NCBI GenBank assembly: GCA_035041965.1
Contig: JAPYMA010002197.1
Span: forward strand, 1-64,000
DNA: 64,000 bases
Direction of reading: 5' to 3'
From: Anisakis pegreffii
Lineage: Eukaryota; Nematoda; Chromadorea; Rhabditida; Anisakidae
This document shows, piece by piece, positions 37,401 to 52,400 of the stretch. A program made the position numbers and the translations under genes. The notes under the pieces were generated by a model that ran no database searches, had not been told where the DNA came from, and saw only the letters and a list, made by a program, of their open reading frames with translations. How positions within the stretch are numbered: position 1 is the stretch's first letter; each line of letters starts with the position of its first letter.

Positions 37401-40400
37401 ATTATGTTATTAGTTTTTCTTAATCTCTTTTATGTAGTCTTAATCTACTTTATAGTCTTCAGTATCAAACATTTAAATGAATAGTTTTTCTTAATAACGA
37501 TTTGGCGTCGTCTAGCTGGCAACTAAATCATCAACGACTGTCTGCTGATTATGAATAAAATTACAGAAAAATTCTTCGTCTAATAGTAAGATGAAATCGA
37601 AGATTTGTTTGTGATGTTCACTGTGTGATAAACATATGCCGCAGTCTACATTTTTCATACTACATCTTTCGCGTATTGTAGGTTTTCCGCAATATTATTA
37701 ATCTGCAGTCTTCAAAGATTTGCTCTTAGGACAAATGGCACAACAAGCTTGATTCAAGATGACATAGGTAAATTGAAGCATGAAGCATGAAGATGGAAGC
37801 CATCCATGAGGTTTTTCTATTTTTACGCGAACACTCATGCTAACACTTAATCTCTCAATCGTGCACTTTCACTAAACTTCTTCAATCGTTTTTTCGCCAG
37901 CGCCTTCCATCTCTCCTTGGCATTCCATTATTCATATTAAAAATTCTCAAGCAAACAAAAAGCACACCGTCAAGTCATTTCCATTAATCACTTGTTGTTA
38001 CTTAAGGTCCTAAGTGAAATATGGTGGCGCATTCGCAATATTCATCACTAGCATTCACTTCGAGACAAAACTTCCAGATATATCTACTTTAGTCGCGATT
38101 CTGTAACATCGCTGGGATTCAACAACATTAGGACACTAAGATGTTAAGAAAGCGAAGAAGCCATCTGGCGGCAAGAGGCGAGACGAGACGAATGGATGAA
38201 CGAGTTAATGCAGATGCAAATGTACCATAAGAATGAATCCATAAATAAAGCGAATCACTTCTGGTAAAAGCCATATTTTATAATTGATCGTTCCGTAAGT
38301 ACTTTCAGCTTCTCTGCTAGGACCTTTGTCAGTTGACATCACATTTCAATAAAAGAAAATATCGATGAAAGCACGTAAAGAGAAGATGACACAAGTAGAT
38401 TCATTAAGAACTATATAGAGCTGAAGCATATCCACTTTAGTGGCGCATGTAATCGCTGGGATTCAACAACGTTAGGACACTAAGACGTTAAGAAAGCGAA
38501 GAAGCCATCCGGCGGCATGAAACCAATAATATGCAGCAAGGCTACACCGAACGGAACATCGAACGAGCAAGGATTTATCACAAAAATAAGGATTTATCAC
38601 AAATAAGGATTTATCACAAAAAATGTCTGGTTCTCTTCCTGGAAATGAGCGATTGATAAATAAAATGTCCTCATTACAGAGGTATCGATAGAGCACATCA
38701 ATATTTTTTTCGAATCTAAAAGGAATCTTCAGAATTTAAAACCTCTTTAATATGTTTTATTTGGTGGAACAGCTATTTGATTCATTTAGTCTTATAATCA
38801 TAAATAATGAATATCAAATTTGCATCGGAAGGTTAAAATATGACTACAAAGAAAGATCAAATCAATTATTTGTGATGATTTTGTGACAACTAGTTCTCAC
38901 CACCCATTGTCGGATTAGACAAAATTCACATTTCATACAAATGATGGACCACAACAATTGCAAATACTTGCCTGTAATCAACATGAGTAAATAAGTGTAT
39001 GAATCAGATGGCTGTGTATCACTAAAGTTGAGAGTGAACAAATGTTTGAAAGTGAGTTCCACTGATAAAAGTAACTTCCGCAAATGTTATAATGATGATA
39101 GCAATTGTAAAACAATATAATCAGTGATGATAAGAACAACAGGAATAATAAATGAAGAGTAAGAATCAGAAATGAGCAGACCACATCGTTCCTGGAATGC
39201 TTGCGTCGGGGTTGCAGTGATCGACATCGGCGCGGAATCCCACTGAAGGATGTCGCGTGCTCACCGAGAGCAACTTGCAAATTCGAGGTGGACTGAGAAG
39301 GCTCCAGCAGGCTAGAGATTTGCTTATCTACGCTACAAAACTCACTAAGCGACGAATAGAACAGCCTCTATTCATCCGATTTCCATTTGGATTACTGATG
39401 CCAACGACTAATTGCGGATGGGCGGGATTTCCTATCGCTTTCACGCTATAGCTAAAAGTTTTTGATGCTGCGTTTCTTTTGAAGGATGAACAGACGAGAA
39501 ACTGAACGCATTCATTGAGTTATAGGATCATCTGAATATATTAGCAGCTGGGACAGAACGTGAAAGGGTGAAGAAACCAAAGGATATGAACAGATATGCC
39601 GTTAAAGGATAACTGATAGAGTGAGGGTAACGATGCGAATTTAATCGAGGTTACGTGCCTAGCTAACATAAATAAACTCGCACAAGATGTCCTTTTTTGT
39701 TCCGATAAGCCTATTGATATTCGATAAAGTTAATTGATGAATAAATGGATGTTATCAAATTTTGCTGATGACAAGTTCTCGCATTTTATCGCCTGTTTCA
39801 AGCGCATTTATTATTTTGTTTGGTCACGTATCTCTGAGTTAGCTGGGTGAGAAATTTCATTTCATATTCATATTAACGAAAATGAGTAGCATCATAAGTT
39901 AAGAATATAAGGAAAGAGACGAGAAACTGCATTCAGTGAGCTATAGGATCATGAAGACAAGATATCAGCAAATTCATCGCACCGAGCGGTGCTTTATTCG
40001 TGAAATTACCATCAACACAGTTGTGATTGTTGTTAGTGTGAGGTAAGCTGATTTTTTTTTGTTTTCGTTTCATTTGGCATAATGCAATTTAATTCGGGAT
40101 TATGACTGACAACATTGCAATATAGCAATACTGAAATATCTATTGACCTCATCTCATTTCTCATGATTGACACTATTGATCAAATATTCGACGAACATCT
40201 CAAACAAATGTGTCTCACAGTGGCTGAAAATTAAATTTCTTTCGCGAATAACTACGAATTCATCATTTTCTTTTGAGCATTTGTTTATTCGGTTGGCAAA
40301 TTCATTAATTCTTATGATATTTTTAGATGGTATCATGTAAACATTGTTTAAACGATCACGCTTTTCCAGCTAGCTAATAACAAGTGATTTATCTTATACA

Positions 40401-43400
40401 ATATTTTCAATGCGGATTACCGACAGATTCAAGCAAGCGAATAATTGAATAGGGTACATTCAATTATTTATTCTTTTCTGTTTCGGGCTCAGGGAGTTTT
40501 GCAACTGAAAGATTTGCACTTTCGAATATGAAAAGTCAACAGTGTGACATACGACAAAGTAGAAAGAGCCATGTACGGGAATTTGAATGAAATGATAGCA
40601 GATATGCTCTAGCTAAATCGATAATTAATGCACTCACTCTCGACTTCTTAATCAGACGTAATTAACTCCACAACTCAAACTGTACACTCGAACCTAGAGA
40701 ACTCAGTGGATAATTTTTTGTTGTGGTTGATCAAAATTGTTTTTGAGCAAAATTGATCAAAAGATTTTAAAAGCAGTTTGATAGCAACAATCACTGATAA
40801 GTGATCATTCTTGATAACGATAACAACCACTGATATTTCATTTTGTTTGATCGGTTGAGTGATGAAGATTCCATACATTTTCAGTAACGTTTGCGACAAA
40901 CGAAAAAACAGCAATGAGAATACTGCGTGAAGAATAAATCTGCCGTGAAGAATAAATCGTAAGAATAATTTGCTGATGCAAGCGTGAAGAGAATCAAATT
41001 AAATGCATCCGATTTATTAATCTATTGCGTCACTATCTTTTAACTGATGTGAACCATGCATGAAATGTTTATGAAGAAACGCCATTCAAACACACTCAAC
41101 AGCCATTGTGTTCGATTCAAGTTAGATTAGTTTTGGGAAATCCTGTTGTATATAGCAATATGAATGAAAATTTTTCAGCAGCTTTTTGAAAATTTATGCA
41201 AAACGCTTGAATTGGTGATTGAAGAGTAGCTGATCCGTTATCTGAAAAAAAAAAAGAACCTAACCCTGAACTGACACCAAAAAGCAAAAAAACGAACGAA
41301 CCTGCATACATGCTTTCGCACATTCGCGCACAACATTCGAGGCACGTGGTGGACTGGCCAATTCCAACACCTTCATTCGAAAGAACGTAATCGATGTAAG
41401 CAAATCAACCGTCGACTTCAAATCGGCAAGCTTGTCGCGAGACGATGACGGAAAATATTTCTGAAAGGGAGAACATTCACAATGCATCACATCATTTATT
41501 TGTATTATCCTCACTTATGGAACTTAATCATTCATTTGTTAATGGTCTGGCAGATTTAACTGATCCACAAGTGCACTTTGATTAAGTGATATAAGAACAC
41601 ATTAAGGGCAAATCCTTCCTTGCGGTCTTCTCATTAAATAGCATCCTTCTTTCCCACTTCCCAATGATTCAGCGAATAAAATGGCAATCAACGCAGACGA
41701 ACGATTATTCAAAAATATCACATTTATATTTTCAATATGAATGCGAAATTTTTTGCTTCAATTCATGATGTATTGCATTTATCAAAATTAATGCTTATTA
41801 AAAGTTCACAATTTCTGCTATCATTAAAATGCTAAAGTGATCATTCCGGTGGCAAGATTTTTTCGGAGGCGATTTCTCGAAACTGAAATTTGATGGGCAA
41901 ATGGGATTTTCTACGATCGTAATAGTTGACCTGTAGGATCGTAAAAATAGATGTGTACAGATGGGTGCAGCAAACGTAGTCACAGCGCAGCATATTTCAG
42001 TTGGTCTTCTTAAAATGCACTAAAAATGTCCCCACGTCCATATTTGTTAACGTAGTTTATTTGGTGATGTGTGGATGAATGACATTTAATGGGACAGTGT
42101 GGGGAATGAATATTCATGCGGAACAGAGATAAAAAATGTGGAACGATGAAGAGGAATTTTTGAAATGACGTTGATTTGAGCGAGAAATTTACCGAATGAA
42201 ATTAGCGTTTTTTCGAATAATTTGTCACTTTTGATTGGCCAATTCGACAGAAGGAAGTATATGGGTACGGATAGGGAGGCAGACGCTCAAGTAGTTGCGG
42301 TGTTCTTTCGTTTTTTCGGTTATGAAATTCATGCGTCATGCACATGATTCTTGCGTGAATGCAATTTGATTGTGATGATTTTTTTGCCAGATGATACTCA
42401 TATGAAAGAGACTATCGACTGGTTTTACCCGCAGCCATATCAATAGAAGCCTTATTGCTTGGTTCGTGATTTATTGGTCGGTCTGGCATTTGCAAGAAGT
42501 TGAGACGCTCGAGAACTCGATAAATAACACTAGACGGGTTGACATTCAAATGAAAAAAGGGCAACGGATGTCTGAAAAGGCGATTTCCAAGAAGAGGCGT
42601 GATGAACATTCATTGTCCGATTAGGAAATTGGATTTGTGCTTGATCACAAGAAGTAGTCGTCGTCTCGACTATACGTTAGTTACAATAAACGAGTGCGAA
42701 TTGTCATTTTATCTCCTCTCGGCTTGTTCAGCTCATTTATTTGTTCATTGTCGCCATGGAACAAGAAGGTGATCCATCAGAAGTGAAATTTCGGTTCACG
42801 ATACGAAGACATTGGAAAAGAAAGCAGCAATATTTGACTTTTTCCATCGCCAGCATCGTCAATTTCTCAGCTTATCGAACAAAAACCATTCACGGTTTCA
42901 TCGCAGTGAGCGAGCGGTGAAAACCGATGATTTGTCTGCACGGAAATTCAAGTGAGCAGTTGCCATAAAATTAGTGTGCAATTACGAATAATTTGCACGG
43001 CATTTTCACTGTGGAAAATCCGCACTTCTCATTTCCATAATGAATAAATGCATGATGCAACATCATTCAAACAATGACGACATCTCGTTTGAGTAGCGAC
43101 TGAAACGCATTTCTTACCGATTGCGCAAACACTTTCGATAATAACCCGCAATTTGAACAAATTTGATGCAGTGCTTTTCGACTAGCGATCACAAATTATG
43201 TGGAAGGAAAACAAAAAAGAAGTAAGTCAAGTTAATGAACTGTAATTGCAGCTAAGCAAGAAGATCACATGTCAGCATGGTGAACACAATCAACTCCTCT
43301 CGTTAAAAACCCTCTGAAGCATTCTGTATGCATTTGCCATCACTCTTTTATCAGGATCGGAACTTGGTCTAGGCCTCGAAGATTGCTTTCGCAATGTTTC

Positions 43401-46400
43401 ATTATGATGATCACCTATTCATGAAAATCCCCAAGTTCACACTCATTGTAATGGCATCGGAAGCTCTCAGATGGAGATTTGGCTGTTTCCAAGAGATTGA
43501 AAGGTAATGTTAGAAGATCAACAAACAAGTAAATCGTGCACTATCAAAGACATCAATACCTAAAGCAAACAGAAAATTGAACTTTTACTAGCATACAAAA
43601 GTGATGCTCCGAAATTGAAATTTGAACCACTGCTATGAGACTGATCGACCGATAATAATGAAAGTGAAAATTGCTACTCAAACATTCCATGGACACTGTT
43701 GGCAGCTGAAACAGCTGAATGCATTAAATCTAACTGAAAGATTCATTAGCAGTGATGGAAATGAAAGTTTTCAAATTCTAATCACTAAATATCCTTAACA
43801 GCAATATCCTTAATTCTATTCTAAATATCCTTAACAGCAACGTCAACAACGTTCGATAGCCTGGCCGATTCTAGTATTCCAGTAAATATCCTTAACTGCG
43901 GAAAAAATCACACGAAATTTCTTAAAACTTTGTTGAAGAAACTCCCATGGAAAGAAGTAATTTCAAAAATAAGAGAAGCGATTGCGAATTAGCAAATACG
44001 GAATGTTTTTAGTATTGCTTGGAGGATAGCGATCTTATTTCGAGTATTTCTTTGAAACAAGATCGCTTTGCAAGCAATAATAAGAACAGAATGACATGTA
44101 ATTAATGAAATTCATGTGATGCTCACAAGACAGACAGCGTGCCATTAGCGTCGCTGTCTCTTTCACGTTAGGCACTGCTTAATTCGTTGATGATCTCGAT
44201 TCAGTTATTGAAACTAATTGCAAACATTTCCACGAAATTCAGTTTGTTGATGGTATTAGCCGAAGAGTTCTTTTGAGAATGAAGTACTTTCGATTGGAAG
44301 AATATGAGACCGAGAAATAAAAAAAGTTCAGCAATTTAATTGAATATGCTGCTTGAAAAGTTATTCTAGCAGACATTTATGGATTTTGTTTCTTATGAGT
44401 TCTCAAATGTGTTTTTGGAGACATTTATTTGAATGAAACGAAATGTATCTTGAATGCAAGGAAAAGAAATTTTATCAAACATCTAATAACGTTGACTGTT
44501 GAGTTGTGTTTTGCGAACAGAAATTTATACAATCCCAAATACAGGATTCATCTTCTGACATATCGATCGAAAATGTGTTTCAGCTGATTTCAGTATGCGA
44601 TATCCTATTTCATCACTGAATATTAATGCATTCGCTTGATTCATTATATGCGAGTGTTCCAATGAAAAGTTACACAAGTTCATGAGATATCGCTAAAATT
44701 TCATGAGATATCGCTAAACGAACGAGATATCGCTAAAATTTCATGAGATATCGTTAAACGAACGAATATCGTCCTCGAATTGTCTTTTTGTTGTGATGTT
44801 CAAAATCATAAGCGGATGTTTCAGTGTTTCAGTGTTCTTTTTGTGTTTTAGCAGACGTTTCGTGCTGTTTTGACTACCACAAAAGAAAATACTTTTTTTT
44901 GTAAGGAGACCGTAAAATAACTCCAAACAGGAAGCAACTGCTTCATTCAGGCGCATGGAGAGACGGATGGATATCACCATTCACACAGGCATTGCTAAAA
45001 TGTAGGAGCATGAGGGGAAGGGGTCGCCGGAGAGGTGCGCCTCTGCCTCCTCTTCCAGACGGTGGAAGAACAAGGAAACGGAAGAAGGAAAGGGACGGGA
45101 AAAGATGAGCGAAGACAGAGGGAAGAAAAACAAACATCGAAAAATTCATTTTCTCTCACCATAAATATCTGAAGATTTCTCTCACTACAAATTATTCAGT
45201 TTTTTCGGTCACTATAAAATATCACTATAGATTTTTCAGTATGAATTTTCTCCACTATAATCGACTAATATTGAAATTCAGCATTGGATTTGACCCTAAG
45301 CCTGAGCCTCAGTCTAAGCCTAAAGTATATCGCACCTCAGTTGAATGTACGAAGATCAGTTTTGTAGATCAGCCTCGGCGTACTCGAACGTCCCTTCTTC
45401 CGGGAAAGAATTCTGGCTACAGTACTCATTATCTGCTCTAATAAATCTAAATTTAAAGTAGAAACCCTCTTCAAATCATCCCGAGTACAACAGGAAAAAA
45501 GTCGCCCTTTCCGAGTACCCTGTTGGTTATCGGAAAAACTTATGCAGATAAAGACTAGCATTGCAAGACAGTGCCCATTGATCAATACTCTTGAATGAAA
45601 ATTGTGCATTGAACGGACATTGCTCGATTAATGTGGAACGATTTTCGGGAATCTTTCAAATTCTAAACAGCAACTTTATCCATGTACAGCAAGTTATCAA
45701 ATGGCCGCATAAAATGGAAAACTTTATCCAAGCAGTCATTTCATCAAATAACATGAGTCTTTTAGAGTACCGTAAGAAATTATGGAGGATTGAGTTGCTG
45801 CTGAAATTGCAATGCAAGGAAGATAGAAAACAATGCAAGAAATGTAAAAAACGAATAACAATTGAAATTGCTTACACGATACATCGATAAATCAATGCGT
45901 ATGGAATTGTGCAGTTGATCGAGCAATTTCACGAAGCGATCCTTACCGAAATTCGAGGCACTGAAACGATCTGACGCAGAAACAGCCGAAGTGGCCGTTG
46001 TGTGAGCATAATAGGCGTTGATATTGGCGAGCAGAGTGGAGAGAACAGCCGGTACCCTCGGGCACATATAGCGAGTACAAAGGCACGCGAAATGTGTCAT
46101 TGCCTAAAAGTTGACATGATAATAGTGTTGTGGTGCTGATGGCCACATAAAATGGAATTAGTTAGTTAGTGCTGGATAACGGCTGCATACGATATCTTCA
46201 GTGAGAATAATAATGAAATTCAGCACAAGAGATAGATAAATTGGATATGCGACACTTGATACAAGATAACAAATGAACATTGAAAAAGGCTAGCGAGAAG
46301 GCTCAGAAATACATTCGGTTTGATGTGAGGGATGCAAAAAAATGTTTAGCAATTGAATTAATCCATAACATGCTCTATCCAGTTGGTATGCACAAGTTTT

Positions 46401-49400
46401 CTGATAAATCAAAAATTTTGTATGGTAGGATTTGATAATTACACTGCACTGTGACAATCCCAAGTCGATAACATTGGAGAGTACATGAATGATCATGCAA
46501 ATGGTAATGTATCGTTGGAAAATTACTAGTTTTCAGTGATCAGCTATCATCAGCATGAATTTTTTGAAAATAGGATGAAATTTCATAGAAACTTTCTGCA
46601 GCTTTGCTGCGAGACAATTGTAGCATACAAGTGAAACCAATATTCCAATAATGAAAGGTAATTCTTTAGAACTGAACATCTCTTGGCTGAGAATTCATTT
46701 TTTCAGTTAGTTCAGATCAATGCGATTTGATACCTGATAGATACTTTCGATACCGTATCGCATCGCGAATTCGTCGGCGATCTCTTGTCCTGTATCATCA
46801 AAATACACCTTCCAACCATCGTCGCCTTTCGCATCCGGTAAACGAACCTCATCTTGTTCGGTACAATGGTACTGAAAGTCATTGAAACTGCATAAATCGG
46901 AATCCATCTCATCATCTCTGAATCGGTGGTTCTCACGTTCGGGTGCTCAATTACACCTTTTGATGATCCGGCAAGCCGCAATTACCTCCCTGCCCCCATT
47001 GATAGAAGAACATTGCATGAAAAGCTGTTGTGTATGACACTCTCACTTCAAAGTGCTTCAGATGGATTCTCATTCTTTTCAGACGTGTTGTATTCAATCT
47101 CATAGCTATTACATGCGAATAGCGTTCTCTTGATGAGTTTTTCTCATTCACTTCGTCTCATTTCACTTCACAGTTCGAATCAGTTTCTTATTCTGTAGCA
47201 TATACTATTTACTGGTTACGTTGACGAGTGTTGACAGCCGAAATCAACAATGCAACAATGGAATATTATTGCTCAACAATATTCGACAATCAAATGGTCA
47301 TTTATAGAGTGTAATTGATAGAATGAGAATTTGACATTAGTTGTTGAGTGAAATGAATGAGAAATTAGCAGAAGAGAACAATTTTGGTGATAAAAGCTAT
47401 GAGAGCGATTGTAACAGCAAGGAAAAGAATGAAAACCCTGCTAAAACAGCATTTAAAGACGAATGGATGTAATTTCAATGTTTTCATCAGCAAAACCGCA
47501 TTTACATATCCCAATTAAACAACACCATCACAATGGCGTTCTATCATAACATAACAACTGCACGAAATGCTCATTTCCCGATCCTTCATTACCCTTTGAC
47601 ATCTCCAAATTACCCAAAATGGATAATTACCCATCTCCTATGAGAACCACTGCTGTAATTCAATTCGATATCAACGTCACATAGATGATCTATTGAAACC
47701 GCTGTTGCCCAAGGTCTCTTATAATCATGCTTAAACAAACTATCTGTGGGTTGCAATTAGTAGAGGCTGGCGATACCTCAGCGTTGTAGTTGTCAGGATT
47801 CGGATGAGTATTCACAAAGTCGCTAAATCGTAACGATGTCAATGAAAACAAAAAAACAGCGAAGCAAAGAGTTCACCTGAAAAAGATGTTCGTGAAGGCA
47901 CGTATATTGTATATGATAAGGAGCCAATCGCTCCTCACCCTTAATCTCGACACTAATTTGTAACCTAATCGCACCGCTAACCGCCGATTTATCCGTTCGC
48001 TTCTCTGAAATTTCAACCCTTCATTAAAACACCGTAGATTAAGAATTGAGAAGTTCCATAGAAAGTAGAAAATGAACTTATGTGCTACAAAATATTCAAG
48101 ATGTTAGGCTATCCTCGATATTTATGTTACTGAAGTAATAAATGAAAGCTGATCAGAGCGTTGGAATATGATGAATCTATCGAGATTCACTCACCAAGAT
48201 TGTACCAAACGTCCATTTCACCACTCAACGTTCGAACCTCAATGATGGTTTGGCCAAGAAAATCATCCGATTCTCTGGTTAACTTCTGCCTCAACTTACT
48301 CTTCAGATCGTTATCCTCATCCCACACGCGCACTTTAATACGATCCGTTGAATTGTGACATTCACTGGAAATGTCTTGTGATCAGCATTCGACCATACGG
48401 TCATACTTGATGAAAAAGCGATAGAGGTTCTAGTTTCGATGGAATAGAAGGGAATGTTCAGTAAAACACCAGCGTGAATTTGGGAGGTATGAATAAGATA
48501 TGAACATCACCATAGAATTCATGTTAAATTCACGAAATTCCGACTTGAACTGAAGTGTCAATCAGTATGAATTAAGGAATTTCGAGAGGCCGAATAACTC
48601 ACAAGAAGAATTGTTCATTCCATACAGGATTCAACTCCTGATGGATTGTTCGCGTCCGTTTCCTCACCTTCCCGACCTGTGCCGTTACATACGGATCACT
48701 CTTACCCGTTTTATCTTTGGCTATTAGTCCCTGAGCACACCTCACTGAATTTATTGATAACATTAGCACATTCAAGCCTCGTTGACCACACTGATTATAG
48801 GCTCATCAATCCATCGAGAGCACTGTGGTATAAAGAATCGATCAAAATGCGATGGGATGATCATTTTCAAACAGCTAACGATTTTCCAGTGATTTCAGAT
48901 TAGCGATTTCAGAATCAATGCAAAGATGGAACTGAATCAGAACTGTGTGACAAATCTGGAGCATATTGAAGTGAATATGTGAAGAGTTCTGTGATAGAAG
49001 CAAAGTTTTGATGATGAAACAACTGCAGATGGTTATTCATCGGTTTCCAGTTTCGATACTAAACTGCTCTGAGGTCATCAGAGAGCGGAGCCTGAATTTA
49101 TGAACAATATGTAAGTTGAATGTAGAAATTCGGCACGATAAAGTCACAAAACTCTACCGGTCAATGCTATTTTTGCACTCCATTTTGAGCTTCCTTCGAG
49201 AATGCTTGTTTTTACTTGCTTCAATGTTTCTTGCTGCACTTTCTCTTCAATAGCGAATATAGTCCTAGAATGGCACTCATTATCGTTATGTTTACAATAA
49301 CGACAGATTATTATAAGCGGTGGCTTTGATACGAGAGCATTTCGGAGATTTCATCAAGTAGAAAGCATTAATTCCACTCCAGCGTGGAGGTTTTGCCGGT

Positions 49401-52400
49401 CATTTGGAACAATTCCTGACCTGATGGTTTCGAAAATTTCCGGCTTATTCCTCTCTTGTATTTTCATTCGATCTCGAATTACAGCAATCAGATTCTGAGC
49501 TCGATCACCTTCCCCATGTTTGGAACTCTTCTCAGCAGCCCCTGAAAATTTTTCACGTTTCACCTTTTTCACCACTTCAGCTTTCACTTCGCTTTCACCA
49601 GTGGGCAGCAACAATCCGTTTCTATGTTATCAACCAGTGATCAAAATGATTCTCAGCGAATCAAAATTGGAATTTGAGAACAACAATACGATTTGAGAAT
49701 AACTGGAATATATTCCAGATTTGTGCTGAAAGCAGCATATATACTGGCTCCAGAATACAGCAATAGTTTAGTAATTCATCTGAAATGATGCGAAAAAGGT
49801 TTTTTGTCACAGGAACGCCGCCGCCCTGAATTACTTTCCAGCGTGAACAATGGTTTGTAAAAAAAAAAGCAAATTGCGAAAGTACTTTGCAAGCAGTCGG
49901 CACTTAATAATTCACGGCACTTATCATGCACTTTTACACCACATTCGGCACATTTCAAACCTGTAAACATTTTTTCAGGTGTTTTGATGAATTACTTTTA
50001 CACACATTCGCAACTATAAAATGCATAATTCTACACTTTAGTAGGTTCAACTTAATCATTCTTTAAATCAAAAAATTGCAGTCATTCATTAATATTTAAT
50101 GCTCTCATGAATTCCTAATCAACGACGCTATGTTTTCAGGAAGAATTTGAAGTTAAATAGAGAAGAATTGAATGAACTGGCGACATACCCTGACGTGCGA
50201 GTCCCCAAAGGAGTCCCTCACATTCGTAGCACCAAGTAGGAGTTTGGAAATTAGTCATAACAAAATTGTGTGGTGTTGTGCAGCTGATCGGGATAGATTA
50301 ACGCTTGCAAGGTCTTTCGGTAGACATGCATCTTCTGTAATTGATTTTTTTTTGGTTTGGTTTTTGAATGAATTCATATTCTTTCTGAGTTCATATTTTT
50401 AGCATTTCTGCGATTTAGCAGAGTAATCCGTAGAGAGCGATTGAATTTTATGTTTCATTAAGAGCACCAATGAAGCAGCGATTCTTCCTCGTTCTGAATG
50501 AAAGCAATTGCTTTGCGATACTTTCAGTGCTGAAACGCTTAACCGGCTCAGCACAACTTTTCGTTAGATAATCGCTCTAGAAACGTTCATTGAACCATTC
50601 TGAAGTGTTTCTGGAATTCACGCTTCTAAATCGATGCTCTATTGATATTGTGCATTTTCTATTAATCTCTTTGAAAATCTTCATAGCCTTCCACAGAAAT
50701 GAACTGTTTTGAGAGGTTCACTACTGATGGAATGCTTTTGATTTAACAAAAGTGAACAAAGATGAGCTATCATGGCAAAAGCGCCTCCTTACCAATTCCT
50801 CATCACCGAACGTTGTTTTTGCTGCGTTCGCTAAGCCTGCCTGTGCTCGTTTCGTTAGCATTGTCTGAAGTAAACTCTCATAATCGCTCACTTCACCACT
50901 TCAAGTATCACACAAAATATAGCATATCTAATAACTAATGATTAAAAAAACATTTAAACACATTCAAAATAAACCATTCTACCGAGCAAATTTGCACCAA
51001 CTATGCAAATATTTCTTCACCAATATGCACATGGCTTGGATTCTGTCATTATTTGTGTCGTTGTACTTTTAGACTATGTAGTTGTTGCATGAGAGCGCGG
51101 ATTGCTGGATAACCTCAACAAATCATTTCCATCCCAAGAGGAAATATTCACTGAGTATTACCATGAATTTATGAATCGCGCAACGTTAGAATCATTTGAA
51201 ATGATTTAACGATAAAGAAACCATTCGAAACGCTGGTTAGGCCATTGAAAAGCCGAAAATCTCATGTGCAATAGCGATTTGCAGATTGCAACGAGAGCAG
51301 TTTGCAGATTTATGGACGCGGACGCAAAACTGCACACGAAATGGTTCGATTTTGAAGCATTTAACTGAATGAAACAACCGAAATTACGGGAAAATGCAAA
51401 TATTTGATATGTTTATTTGATGCGATTTCTACTGATTGCTGAAATGGGAGGAATGAGGCGGAAAAATTCGGCGTTTTAGTGCTCAATTTCACTACGATTG
51501 CTTCGATATGAACTACTACTCACACTCTATGCTGCAAATATTCTCATCACTGAATCCAATCAAATGGAATCACATCAAAACACAAAAAAAACAGCTCAAA
51601 GCAATGATAGCTCTAAACAGCCATACTACAAAAACGATTACAATGATGACACAATCTAATATTGTTCAAAACATTCAATCATCACAAGGATGCAAATATT
51701 ACTCTGAAATAGTTCATTCAAAATTTTCACACTAGATATGATTCAAGACTGGATTACACTGTATAGGCATACAGAAGCAGATCAATTTTGACTACATTCA
51801 CCCATTCTGTATTACGAATGCGGCTACTATTGCATAAAACGAACGGTGCTTAATCACTCCTTTTAGCTGCTAATCTCAAAAACATTGCAGTAAATGAATT
51901 GGAAAAGAAATGTTTAATTGAAGCATCTAAGCTTAACAATTTTTCAACATTTTCAGTGCTCACTACTAGTAAGTCAACGAAACGATGAGTATATCTTTCA
52001 GCAGCAACCAAAAAATTCACAAAAAGAAATTTTTCGATGACACAATAGCATGTGAGAATTTGAGCTTGAACTCATTGTCAGACCGTTCTACTACTACTAC
52101 TCCTCTAAGCGTACGTACATACGTCTAAACATCAAGCATGACATAGAAAAGTTAGCTTCAGGAAAACACACAAAGATTATTCAAAAACAAAACTATCCGA
52201 ATTCGTACAGATCATGCAGGGAGTAATTCAAAAAATGGATCAAAACAATGAATCGCACAGCTTCCGTTTTCAGGTTTATAACATCAAAACATTTGCAATT
52301 CAATGAATGCCGTAAAAAATTTTCACCCAGCAATTTGCAGAAAACGGAAACTGTTCACGCTCATAACACATTCAGCCATCACTGCAACTGACCGCTCGAA

